Part shown: one piece after another, positions 1 through 6,135 of the stretch | How the letters are laid out: each line of letters opens with the position of its first letter | Numbering within the stretch: position 1 is the first letter of the stretch | From: JAGLQA01 sp023135565 | GTDB lineage: Bacteria > Acidobacteriota > Aminicenantia > UBA2199 | Length of the DNA stretch: 38,396 nucleotides | Direction of reading: 5' to 3' | Assembly (NCBI GenBank): GCA_030639305.1 | Contig: DAOWCY010000047.1 | Location: 1 to 38,396, forward strand | Notes under the pieces: generated by a model | The model's database searches: none | The model's input: only the letters and a program-made list of their open reading frames with translations | Told to the model about the DNA's origin: nothing | Program-made: the position numbers and the translations under genes

Positions 1-106
1 CAGATAAAGTAATCCGCCCAATCTACATATCAAATACCCCTTAAAAAAGCTTAGGGCACTCTTTTTCTTTTCCAAGTAGCAGAAATGGTGGTATCATTTA
101 AGTGAG
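1..106. repeat. Terminal direct repeat, left copy
   Basis: These 106 bases are identical to 38291-38396 at the other end of the window. Either the contig is circular with an overlap, or both ends stop in copies of the same short repeated element. No reading frame is visible inside. The segment is the interior of an inverted-repeat element whose right end continues to about position 136. Confidence 0.95.
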
Positions 107-137
107 CGAAGTAGGGTCAATTTAGGTGAGCGCTATA
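85..137. mobile_element. Right end of short inverted-repeat element (MITE-like or IS end)
   Basis: Two tandem sub-repeats, GTATCATTTAAGTGAGCG and GGTCAATTTAGGTGAGCG, are followed by CTATAG. The reverse complement matches 38257-38312 at the other window end, with the tip CTATAGCGCTCA exact in both. Doubled sub-repeats inside terminal inverted repeats are typical of IS21-family ends, but no transposase is present. If the window ends are joined, the whole element is about 165 bp. It supplies the last codons and the stop of the neighbouring GG-leader peptide gene. Confidence 0.6.
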
Positions 138-298
138 GGGCTAGTACCATTTTTTGAATCCCAGGTAATAGAATCTTTTAAGCACGTACATGTCCCTTTA
201 GTGGGATCACCTCCTTGTATCTTTAATATTTCTCCACTCTCTAATTTTTCTTTTTCAAGGTCTGCCAAACTGATTCTTACTTCTTTTTTTTCTTTCAT
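122..298 (-). CDS. GG-leader RiPP precursor candidate (58 aa)
   Basis: The protein starts MKEKKEVRISLADLEKEK and continues to a GG at residues 29-30 (motif ILKIQGG), then a short putative core with CTC and a Trp. A charged, Leu-rich leader ending in GG is the usual plan of GG-leader natural-product precursors. The ATG at 298 is preferred over the upstream TTG at 310 because GGAGG (303-307) sits 4-5 bases before it. A sigma-54 promoter lies at 350-366. The last residues (SPIALT) and the stop fall in a mobile-element end, so the original C-terminus may be lost. The identification rests on architecture and context; no sequence match is claimed. Confidence 0.55.
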   Translation of the reverse strand: MKEKKEVRISLADLEKEKLESGEILKIQGGDPTKGTCTCLKDSITWDSKNGTSPIALT

Positions 299-349
299 TG
301 TAACCTCCAATTGATTTAGATTTCAAAAAGTTCTTATTAGATAAATATA

Positions 350-366
350 CAGCAAATTTGATGCCA
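350..366 (-). promoter_or_regulatory. Sigma-54 promoter for the GG-leader peptide
   Basis: Read on the minus strand the sequence is TGGCATCAAATTTGCTG, with GG and GC separated by 10 bases as in the -24/-12 consensus TGGCAC-N5-TTGCW. The start site would be near 339, about 40 bases before the GGAGG ribosome site of the 122-298 gene. The palindrome at 442-459 lies 75 bp upstream, nearly the same spacing as at the 3397 promoter. Confidence 0.7.
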
Positions 367-441
367 ACGCAAGCGATTTGCCCAAAAAGCCCACTATAAC
401 AGCAAAAAACCTATCCACCAACTTCGCTCTCTCAAAACCTA

Positions 442-459
442 TTCTGGCTGGGGCCAGAA
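442..459. promoter_or_regulatory. Activator-binding palindrome (UAS) 1
   Basis: TTCTGGCTGGGGCCAGAA is a near-perfect 18-bp palindrome, one of six related sites in the window, all upstream of sigma-54 promoters. It lies 75 bp upstream of the minus-strand promoter at 350-366. The activator encoded at 1769-3181 is the inferred binder. Confidence 0.65.
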
Positions 460-519
460 AAAAGCCCCCGGTTTTCCACGGAAAACCCCGGAAAGCCCTT
501 CCGCACCGGCTTTCCCGCA

Positions 520-537
520 TTCTGGCCATAGGCAGAA
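520..537. promoter_or_regulatory. Activator-binding palindrome (UAS) 2
   Basis: TTCTGGCCATAGGCAGAA has half-sites TTCTG and CAGAA. It forms a 20-bp tandem pair with the next site and lies about 195 bp upstream of the sigma-54 promoter at 734-750. Confidence 0.65.
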
Positions 538-539
538 CG

Positions 540-557
540 TTCTGGTTATGGGCAGAA
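540..557. promoter_or_regulatory. Activator-binding palindrome (UAS) 3
   Basis: TTCTGGTTATGGGCAGAA is the second member of the tandem pair, about two helical turns (20 bp) from the first. It is 176 bp upstream of the plus-strand sigma-54 promoter and could also serve the divergent peptide promoter. A weaker partial match (TTCTG, 5 bases, GAA) lies at 610-622. Confidence 0.65.
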
Positions 558-592
558 CGCCCCGGCAGCAAAGGGCCCGTATCTAAAGCAGC

Positions 593-627
593 AGAAAAAA
601 AACGCCCCGTTCTGGTCAGGAACGGGG
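593..627 (-). terminator. Intrinsic terminator-like hairpin, minus strand
   Basis: CCCCGTTC (605-612) pairs perfectly with GAACGGGG (620-627). On the minus strand the stem is followed by CG and eight T residues. No minus-strand gene was found upstream of it, so its target transcript is unknown; it may insulate the divergent promoters. Confidence 0.5.
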
Positions 628-733
628 TAGTTCCGGGCATAATCAGCATTCATTTTTAACATGAAACCGGGCGGTTTTCCTAAAAAGGCCGTTACTAAAG
701 GGTTGCGGGCATTTTCTCATTTTTTTGACAGGC

Positions 734-750
734 TGGCACGATTCTTGCTA
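734..750 (+). promoter_or_regulatory. Sigma-54 promoter upstream of the thioredoxin-like gene
   Basis: TGGCACGATTCTTGCTA matches the sigma-54 consensus at every conserved position (GG and GC 10 bases apart). The start site would be near 760. Palindromes at 520-557 provide upstream activator sites. The gene at 933 lies about 170 bases downstream, behind a conserved leader element. Confidence 0.8.
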
Positions 751-775
751 AACATATTTATGAACATGCGTTTTA

Positions 776-872
776 TGCCACTACATGGCGGTAATGAACA
801 ATGCATTATCTATATATAGAGTTCTTGCCGCCAGGGATTTTTTTCAAGCTTCGTCTTGAAAGAAACACTGTT
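776..872 (+). ncRNA. Conserved structured leader element, copy 1 (unknown class)
   Basis: The segment has GCCACTACATGGCGGTAAT (777-795), about 50 bases of AT-rich spacer, then TTTCAAGCTTCGTCTTGAAA (842-861), which can fold into a 7-bp hairpin. The same order, spacing (50 versus 52 bases) and end (GAAAGAA-CACT) occur at 13969-14064, before an unrelated gene. Shared layout before two genes suggests a structured 5' leader or cis-regulatory element. I do not recognise it as a known riboswitch class. Confidence 0.5.
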
Positions 873-932
873 TGGCAAATTTAAGAAGAAACGGGTTTTC
901 AGCAGCAAAAACCGATATTCCCGGAGGTAAAA

Positions 933-1427
933 ATGAAAAAAAAGGATATTATTTGCAGCGTCGCCATCACTGTTGTGTTTGCCGGCATCATCAGCGCCGC
1001 CATCTACCGATTTATAGTGCGGCTGCCCGGTCTGGACTCTTTCCAGGTCAAGGATGTGACTAAGATAGAACTAACCGCTTTAGACGGTAGTAGTTTGAAC
1101 TTCACGGACTTGATCGACAAAGACCGGGACACCTATTGTTTGTTCTTCGAGCCTGATAACAGCCGCTCTTCGATCCACCGGGGCCTGCTGGAACTAAAAA
1201 AAATGCAGGCGGCGGGGAAACAGTGCCTCAGCGCGGCGGTTCACGATTCTTTAGATGAACTGACTATTTGGTGCACTGAACAAAATTCCCCTACCGTATA
1301 CCTGATAGAAAAAATCGACTTCTACCGGCATTTTTTGTGCGCGGCGCTGCCGGTTATGGCGGTTATAAACAAGGGCGAAGTAAAAAAATCCATATACTAC
1401 GCTTTAGATGGAGAAATAGAACAATGA
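933..1427 (+). CDS. Membrane-anchored thioredoxin-like protein lacking CxxC
   Basis: The 164-residue protein has an N-terminal signal anchor (residues 4-28, hydrophobic) and then an extracytoplasmic domain. The pattern of a strand at YCLFFEP, a long amphipathic helix at GLLELKKM, and a late ALPVMAVINKGEV strand resembles the TlpA/thioredoxin fold, where the Pro precedes the last strands. The position where CxxC would stand reads NSRSSI, so redox activity is unlikely. GGAGG lies 5 bases before the ATG. The gene is transcribed from a clear sigma-54 promoter and shares palindromic activator sites with the peptide genes, which suggests a role with the RiPP locus. The fold assignment is by eye and moderate. 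Confidence 0.6.
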   Translation: MKKKDIICSVAITVVFAGIISAAIYRFIVRLPGLDSFQVKDVTKIELTALDGSSLNFTDLIDKDRDTYCLFFEPDNSRSSIHRGLLELKKMQAAGKQCLSAAVHDSLDELTIWCTEQNSPTVYLIEKIDFYRHFLCAALPVMAVINKGEVKKSIYYALDGEIEQ

Positions 1428-1579
1428 GTACAGGCAGCATTCAGCCCCAGCCATCAACTCCAGCCAAACACACCCCGTCCGCTTCGCGTCCACCTCCCGG
1501 CAAGTCTCGAGAGGGGAATGTACTGACTGCCCTCTCTGGGAATTACCGGAAGGTAGCGGTGTCCGCCGCCGGGTATTCC

Positions 1580-1676
1580 TTCGATATTCGGTGTTCGATA
1601 TTCGATATTCTTCACCCCCCCCTTGCCGCGAAGCGGCTCATAGGCCGGGTGCGCCGCACCCCCGGAGGCGGGAAAT
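1580..1676. repeat. Short tandem motif plus GC-rich REP-like hairpin
   Basis: Three copies of TTCGATATTC-like units occur at 1580-1611. They are followed by GCCGCGAAGCGGC and the palindrome GGGTGCGCCGCACCC. The hairpin module recurs at 7231-7255, 23454-23474, 29751-29765 and, in variant form, inside genes at 7003-7046 and 27061-27113. Together with the promoter this accounts for the 1428-1768 gap, which has no gene. Confidence 0.6.
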
Positions 1677-1704
1677 TGGCAGGCCGGGAATTTCGTGTTA
1701 TAAT
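1676..1704 (+). promoter_or_regulatory. Sigma-70 promoter of the activator gene
   Basis: TTGGCA (1676-1681), a 17-base spacer and TATAAT (1699-1704) lie 64 bases before the activator start. The activator is therefore likely made from a housekeeping promoter, independent of the sigma-54 promoters it is inferred to control. Confidence 0.65.
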
Positions 1705-1768
1705 GGACTCGCCGGTTGGGCGAACCTGCGGGCAGGCGCCCGCTTTGGATAAAATTTAGGAGAAGCTT

Positions 1769-3181
1769 ATGATCGAGAGTATCAAAAATAAATTGTGGAA
1801 CATATTGAAGAAGAAAAAGGTTTCCCTGGCGATGATCTATGACCGGGAAGGCGAAATCCTCTGGCACAAAGGCCGGGTAATATCGGGCAAGAACATCGCT
1901 GAAGGGGAAGGTTTTTGCAGAAGTTACATTCTGGATAGCCTGGAGAGCGGTGCGGGGATAGATGAAGAAAATGTGATAATCACTTCGTCGGCAAAAGCGA
2001 TGTCTAAGTCCGCCATGCGCCTGTTGGTGAAAAGCGTCGTCATCCAGCCCGTCAACAAAGAGCTTTTCCTCTATATCGACAGCGGCACAAAAGAAGCTTT
2101 CAGCGAAACCGAGCACGGCATTTTTCACACTTTGGGCGAACTGCTGAGCGATTCCATCACCCAGATCGAAAAGAAAGAAACCGGCACGGGCGGCATTACC
2201 GGGAAAAGCGAAGAGATGAAAAAAATCAGGGATATTGCGCTCAAGTACTCCTTAGAAGAGGAACCGGTTTTGATACTGGGTGAAACCGGGGTGGGCAAAA
2301 GCCATATTGCCGAACTGCTGCACCAGTATTCGGGCCGATTGGGGAAATTCGTGGTAGTGAATACGCCCACTATCCAGGAGAGCCTCTTCGAAAGCGTGAT
2401 GTTCGGTCATATAAAAGGAGCTTTCACCGACGCCAGGTTCGACAGGAAAGGGGCGGCTGCCGAAGCGGAAGGGGGAACTATTTTCATCGACGAAATTTCC
2501 GAAATCCCGCCTGCGCTGCAGACCAAGATGCTGCGTTTCATCGAGACCAGGAAGTACCAGGTGCTGGGCGAATCTATAGAGAGGAAAGCGGATGTGCGCA
2601 TCCTGGCGGCGACCAACAAAGAGATGCGGCGGGCCATCGAAAAGGAAGAATTTCGCGAAGATTTATATTTCCGTCTTCATGTGTTGGAGATCAGGATACC
2701 GCCGCTGCGGGAACGCAAAGAAGATTTAAAAGAATTGGTAATGGATATGCGCCGGTATCTAAACGGCAAAGAACCGGGTGAGAAGTTCTGGGAAGCCATA
2801 TTCAACCATGATTGGCCGGGCAATGTGCGGGAACTGATCACGGTATTGAAGCGGGCGGGGATCGAGTATGACTCTCCTATTACCGGCAGGGAGATCGAAC
2901 AGGTCATCAGCCAGAGCAGTTACAAGAAATCTTTCGGGATGGAAATCTCTATAACAGGCCGCATCCTGAAAGATTTGCAAGCGGGTAAAAGTTTCTGGGA
3001 AGTGGTGAAAAAGCCTTTCTTGAATCGCGATTTGAACAGGAGCGAGGTGAAAGAGGTGATGGGGGTCGTATTAAAAAGCGGCGGCGGCAAATATAAAGAC
3101 GTGCTGGCTGATCTGAACATCGAGCCGGAGGATTACAAAAAGTTCCTGAATTTCATCAACGACAACGGTCTCAAGCCTTAG
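1769..3181 (+). CDS. Sigma-54-dependent transcriptional activator (bEBP)
   Basis: This 470-residue protein is an NtrC/PspF-class AAA+ activator. Residues 1-135 form an unassigned sensor-like region that is neither a receiver nor an FHA domain. The AAA+ core has Walker A GETGVGKS (171-178), the sigma-54 contact loop GAFTDA (217-222, a variant of GAFTGA), Walker B TIFIDE (237-242), likely Arg fingers in REDLYFR (296-302) and WPGNVREL (349-356). The C-terminus (about 420-462) looks like a small helix-turn-helix. AGGAG precedes the ATG. It lies between two groups of palindromes and three sigma-54 promoters, so it is the obvious candidate regulator of the peptide genes. No sensor-kinase partner is adjacent. 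Confidence 0.93.
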   Translation: MIESIKNKLWNILKKKKVSLAMIYDREGEILWHKGRVISGKNIAEGEGFCRSYILDSLESGAGIDEENVIITSSAKAMSKSAMRLLVKSVVIQPVNKELFLYIDSGTKEAFSETEHGIFHTLGELLSDSITQIEKKETGTGGITGKSEEMKKIRDIALKYSLEEEPVLILGETGVGKSHIAELLHQYSGRLGKFVVVNTPTIQESLFESVMFGHIKGAFTDARFDRKGAAAEAEGGTIFIDEISEIPPALQTKMLRFIETRKYQVLGESIERKADVRILAATNKEMRRAIEKEEFREDLYFRLHVLEIRIPPLRERKEDLKELVMDMRRYLNGKEPGEKFWEAIFNHDWPGNVRELITVLKRAGIEYDSPITGREIEQVISQSSYKKSFGMEISITGRILKDLQAGKSFWEVVKKPFLNRDLNRSEVKEVMGVVLKSGGGKYKDVLADLNIEPEDYKKFLNFINDNGLKP

Positions 3182-3203
3182 CTCCCGGCCACAGCTCGAT
3201 TTA

Positions 3204-3221
3204 TTCTGCTTCCAGCCGGAC
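3204..3221. promoter_or_regulatory. Activator-binding palindrome (UAS) 4
   Basis: TTCTGCTTCCAGCCGGAC is an imperfect copy of the 18-bp palindrome. It pairs with the next site at a 21-bp step, about two helical turns, mirroring the 520/540 pair. Confidence 0.5.
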
Positions 3222-3224
3222 TCG

Positions 3225-3242
3225 TTCCGGCTATAGCCAGAA
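3225..3242. promoter_or_regulatory. Activator-binding palindrome (UAS) 5
   Basis: TTCCGGCTATAGCCAGAA is a near-perfect palindrome with core GGCTATAGCC, 155 bp upstream of the sigma-54 promoter at 3397. Confidence 0.65.
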
Positions 3243-3302
3243 TAACTAAAAGCAAGCAATAATGCCCTTTTAGACCTATTTTAAAAATTACGGGGCGAAA
3301 AG

Positions 3303-3320
3303 TTCTGCTTATAGCCGGAA
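3303..3320. promoter_or_regulatory. Activator-binding palindrome (UAS) 6
   Basis: TTCTGCTTATAGCCGGAA lies 76 bp upstream of the sigma-54 promoter at 3397, almost the same spacing as UAS 1 to the 350-366 promoter. Confidence 0.65.
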
Positions 3321-3396
3321 TTACCGCTTTTGCCGCAATAACGTCACACACACCGAAATCCCCGTTAATAAAGCATCCCGGGAGAATTCATTACTT

Positions 3397-3413
3397 TGGC
3401 AAATAAATTGCTA
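3397..3413 (+). promoter_or_regulatory. Sigma-54 promoter of the precursor/maturase operon
   Basis: TGGCAAATAAATTGCTA has the invariant GG and GC separated by 10 bases, with TTGCT exact. The start site would be near 3424, about 53 bases before the precursor ATG. Three palindromes lie upstream at 3204-3320. Confidence 0.7.
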
Positions 3414-3476
3414 TACCTATTTCGGTTCGATTGGCCCCGGTCGATGGAGCCGGAATTTAAATTAAAGGAGAATAAA

Positions 3477-3632
3477 ATGTTAAAGTTGTTACAAAGAGGT
3501 CAAAAGTTAAACAAAGCCCTGGAAAAGGGTGTGGGGAGTTGTGGAAGTAGTGTGTGCAGTTGCGGTGATATCGCCGGCAATTCGAGTTCGCTGTATTCCG
3601 GCTATTTGAGCTGGTTTGCGAAATCACTTTAA
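3477..3632 (+). CDS. RiPP precursor candidate with three-Cys core (51 aa)
   Basis: The peptide begins MLKLLQRGQKLNKALEKG, a basic amphipathic leader, then has GSCGSSVCSCG (Cys at 22, 27 and 29) and a Ser/Gly/Tyr-rich tail ending FAKSL. AGGAG sits 6 bases before the ATG at 3477; the longer frame from 3396 has no ribosome site. It directly precedes a radical SAM/SPASM maturase, the standard arrangement of sactipeptide, ranthipeptide and related pathways, where Cys-containing cores are modified. It has no GG cleavage motif, unlike the peptide at 122-298. A strong hairpin separates it from the maturase. The product class is not predictable from this alone. Confidence 0.7.
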   Translation: MLKLLQRGQKLNKALEKGVGSCGSSVCSCGDIAGNSSSLYSGYLSWFAKSL

Positions 3633-3645
3633 TCGATTTTAATTG

Positions 3646-3693
3646 GACTCTTTAAGGGGAGAAATTTCTAATTTCTCCCCTTAAAGTTAGTCC
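3646..3693 (+). promoter_or_regulatory. Long intercistronic hairpin between precursor and maturase
   Basis: CTTTAAGGGGAGAAATT pairs with AATTTCTCCCCTTAAAG (stem of about 17 bp, 3-base loop), with GGACT/AGTCC outer pairing around a small bulge. No T-run follows, so it is probably a partial attenuator or RNA-stabilising element that keeps the precursor mRNA in excess of the maturase, as is common in peptide operons. Confidence 0.75.
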
Positions 3694-3714
3694 GGGGAAA
3701 AAGGAGAAAATTTC

Positions 3715-5046
3715 GTGGTGATACAAAGCAGCAAGTCAAAATATGAACTGATGGAAGATTTAGGTTTGTTGGTTAATGAAGAAATCAAAAATGATTTTGA
3801 TAATCTCAGGGCAAAGACGATAAACGAGGAGAAAATAATCGACGCTCTAAAAAAGGGAATAAACAATGAATCGGTAATGATGAATTTGAGTTCAGTAAGA
3901 GGGATAGCCTTAGGACTAACGGAGGATTGTAATTTCAGGTGTAAGTACTGCATCTATTCCGGCGATTATATGTACGCCAGGGCCCACAGCAGTAAACAGA
4001 TGGATTGCCAAACAGCAGTGAAAGCAGTTGACTTTTTCTTAGAAATGATAAATAATACATTCAGGACCAGGAAAATGAATAATTTTGACATTGGCTTTTA
4101 CGGGGGCGAACCCCTTCTGCGGTTTGATCTGCTGGAAAAAGTTATCAGGGGCACAAAAGAAAAAAAATGGGATAATGGGCTGGCCGGGAAATTTAAAATT
4201 GACTTTAGAATTACAACAAACGGGTATCTATTAAATGAAAAAATAATCGATTTTTTAGCGGAAAACGATGTATATGTCGATATCAGCCTGGATGGCCCGG
4301 AAGTTGAGCACGACAGGTTCAGGAAACATAGGAACGGTTCTAAGACCTGGGCTGCCGTAATGACCAATATAAAAAAAATCCTGGAAAAACACCCCGAATA
4401 TTACCGCGATAGAGTTAGTTACCAGTGCACAATCCACCCGCTCCATGACCTGGGAAAGATAGAACATTACTTTAAAAACAGCAATGACCTTTTCGATATA
4501 AATAAAATTAGGTTTAGTAGGGTCAGTCGTCAATTTTTGAAAGAAGATATAGCTATCCGGGACGAATCGGCAGCGCCGGAAAGGGGTGGTTTGATTACAA
4601 AAAGTATTATTGAAAGCTCGATTGCCGGTAAATTTAATTTACGAAATATAAACTACCAGAAAAAACTAACCGGATCCTGTTTCCCTGGCGGAGAAAAGGT
4701 CTTTATCGATACAGACGGCAAATTTCACATTTGCGAAAAGATGAATCCCTATTTCCCTATCGGGGATATAGAGTATGGTTTTGATATCGACAGGATTAAA
4801 AGTATAATAAAGCAATATAATGAAGAGGTTATTAAGAGCAGATGCTGGCAGTGTGAAGTATGGTTTTTGTGCGGCGTGTGTTTTGTTCATGCCGCCATAG
4901 AAAGGGAACTCAAAATCGAGTGCGATGAAATAAGAAAAGGTTATATCGCATTAATTAAAAATTTTCTGTATAACCTGGAGGAAGAAAATGAAAAAGCTAA
5001 TATTGATTTATCTAATGGTACTGCTGCTTATATCGAGCAGTTGTAA
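3715..5046 (+). CDS. Radical SAM/SPASM peptide maturase
   Basis: This 443-residue protein has the radical SAM cluster motif CNFRCKYC (Cys 72, 76, 79), the SAM-binding YGGEPLL (129-135), and TTNG and SLDGP motifs. A complete SPASM domain supplies Cys 322, 340, 377, 380, 386, 389 and 403 for two auxiliary [4Fe-4S] clusters. Residues 1-60 may be a substrate-recognition region. Such enzymes install thioether or C-C links in ribosomal peptides; the adjacent three-Cys peptide is the inferred substrate. The start is GTG at 3715 with AAAGGAG upstream. Its 3' end overlaps the next gene by 59 bases, suggesting translational coupling. Confidence 0.93.
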   Translation: MVIQSSKSKYELMEDLGLLVNEEIKNDFDNLRAKTINEEKIIDALKKGINNESVMMNLSSVRGIALGLTEDCNFRCKYCIYSGDYMYARAHSSKQMDCQTAVKAVDFFLEMINNTFRTRKMNNFDIGFYGGEPLLRFDLLEKVIRGTKEKKWDNGLAGKFKIDFRITTNGYLLNEKIIDFLAENDVYVDISLDGPEVEHDRFRKHRNGSKTWAAVMTNIKKILEKHPEYYRDRVSYQCTIHPLHDLGKIEHYFKNSNDLFDINKIRFSRVSRQFLKEDIAIRDESAAPERGGLITKSIIESSIAGKFNLRNINYQKKLTGSCFPGGEKVFIDTDGKFHICEKMNPYFPIGDIEYGFDIDRIKSIIKQYNEEVIKSRCWQCEVWFLCGVCFVHAAIERELKIECDEIRKGYIALIKNFLYNLEEENEKANIDLSNGTAAYIEQL

Positions 5047-6135
5047 AGAAGGGAAAGCAGTCGAAACGGTTTCGATTAAAGTAAATGACACGGCATATTC
5101 CTTAAAATTAATAAAAGAGGCCGAGGTCAAAATAGACGTGGTTATTAATGGAACCGGCTCTCTTGGTAAAATAACGAGTAAAAACAAAATTTTCTATCAA
5201 TTCAGCGGGGAAAAAAGGGATAGAGAGATTTGGAAATATAATACTGATCTCGAGTTGGAAAAAATTTTTTAATACCTTACGGCCTGGGACCGGGAGAGTG
5301 CCTAATGCCCATGATTATAGGTGGAGAAGAAGATAATATCGTGTTTTATGATTTAGAAAAACAAACCTATTATTTATTCGATGGGGACATGAAAATGAAC
5401 AAGAAGCTGGAGACAAAACGTTATGGTCCCTTTATACAAAATGGCGGCGGTTACCATCCCGGAACAAAAAAAATACTGGGAACCTTTGCGTTTTTTGTAA
5501 ACGTAAATGTTATCGAATTTAAAACATTCACAAGAAAAATAGGAGAAAAAAAATTACATAATGAGGTAATATGCCGATTAAAAAAATGGGTCAAGAGCAG
5601 CAAGCAGCAGTGGATAATAGGATATCCTTTCCATACTAAAATAATAGACGATTACATCTACATGCTGAGAACAGACGAATACCGGTTGAGCAAAATGGAC
5701 CTGGAAGGTAAGGTTATAAAGGAGATAAAAGTTACCAATATCGACAAAAAAAGTTTTTCAAACAGCACGAGGAGCGAATGGATAAGACAATCGCTCTTGA
5801 AAGACCCGGTAAGATTCATATTCCCCGGAGAATTATGGAGCGCCTGCTGGCTGTTGGATTTGGGGGATGGGATTGCCGTAGGCCGGCGGAAAAATTACAA
5901 ACCCACTGACGTCGAGTGGATAGAAGCCGACTACTTCGATAAAAATTTGAATTATTTGGGAAAGATCGAAGTACCCGGGTTCAGCCATTGGAATGATCCT
6001 GCCCTGGGTCAGGAAAGGTTGGATTTTTTATTCCATTTTCAAAACGACAAATTGTTCATGATCGACATCAGGGAAACCGAAGAAGGTGAAGACTTCTGGT
6101 TGACCCGCTGGAGGCAGGAAAGTGAAAAGAGATAG
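4988..6135 (+). pseudogene. 6-bladed beta-propeller lipoprotein, interrupted by a -1 frameshift
   Basis: Part one (4988-5272, 94 aa) has a lipoprotein signal ending in the lipobox SSSC (Cys 19). Part two is open in another frame to 6135. Read across the junction it gives LIPYGLGPGECLMPM, the FGxGPGE-like opening repeat common in 6-bladed beta-propeller proteins, so both parts are one gene of about 382 residues. The break falls in the run AAAAAATTTTTT (5259-5270): one extra T restores the frame, and TTT before TAA could also slip by -1. The remainder is free of stops, so the change is recent, a sequencing error, or tolerated slippage. The gene overlaps the maturase before it and the SPASM protein after it. 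Confidence 0.75.

Noticed and set aside
323..659. Two overlapping ORFs on opposite strands
   Set aside because: The region holds the activator palindromes and a terminator hairpin; neither frame has a ribosome site or recognisable protein features.
776..872. Known riboswitch (c-di-GMP, SAM, cobalamin, TPP and others considered)
   Set aside because: None of the conserved core sequences of these classes could be found in the element.
1454..2128. 224-residue minus-strand ORF
   Set aside because: It lies opposite the activator gene and repeats; it has no domain and is a shadow frame.
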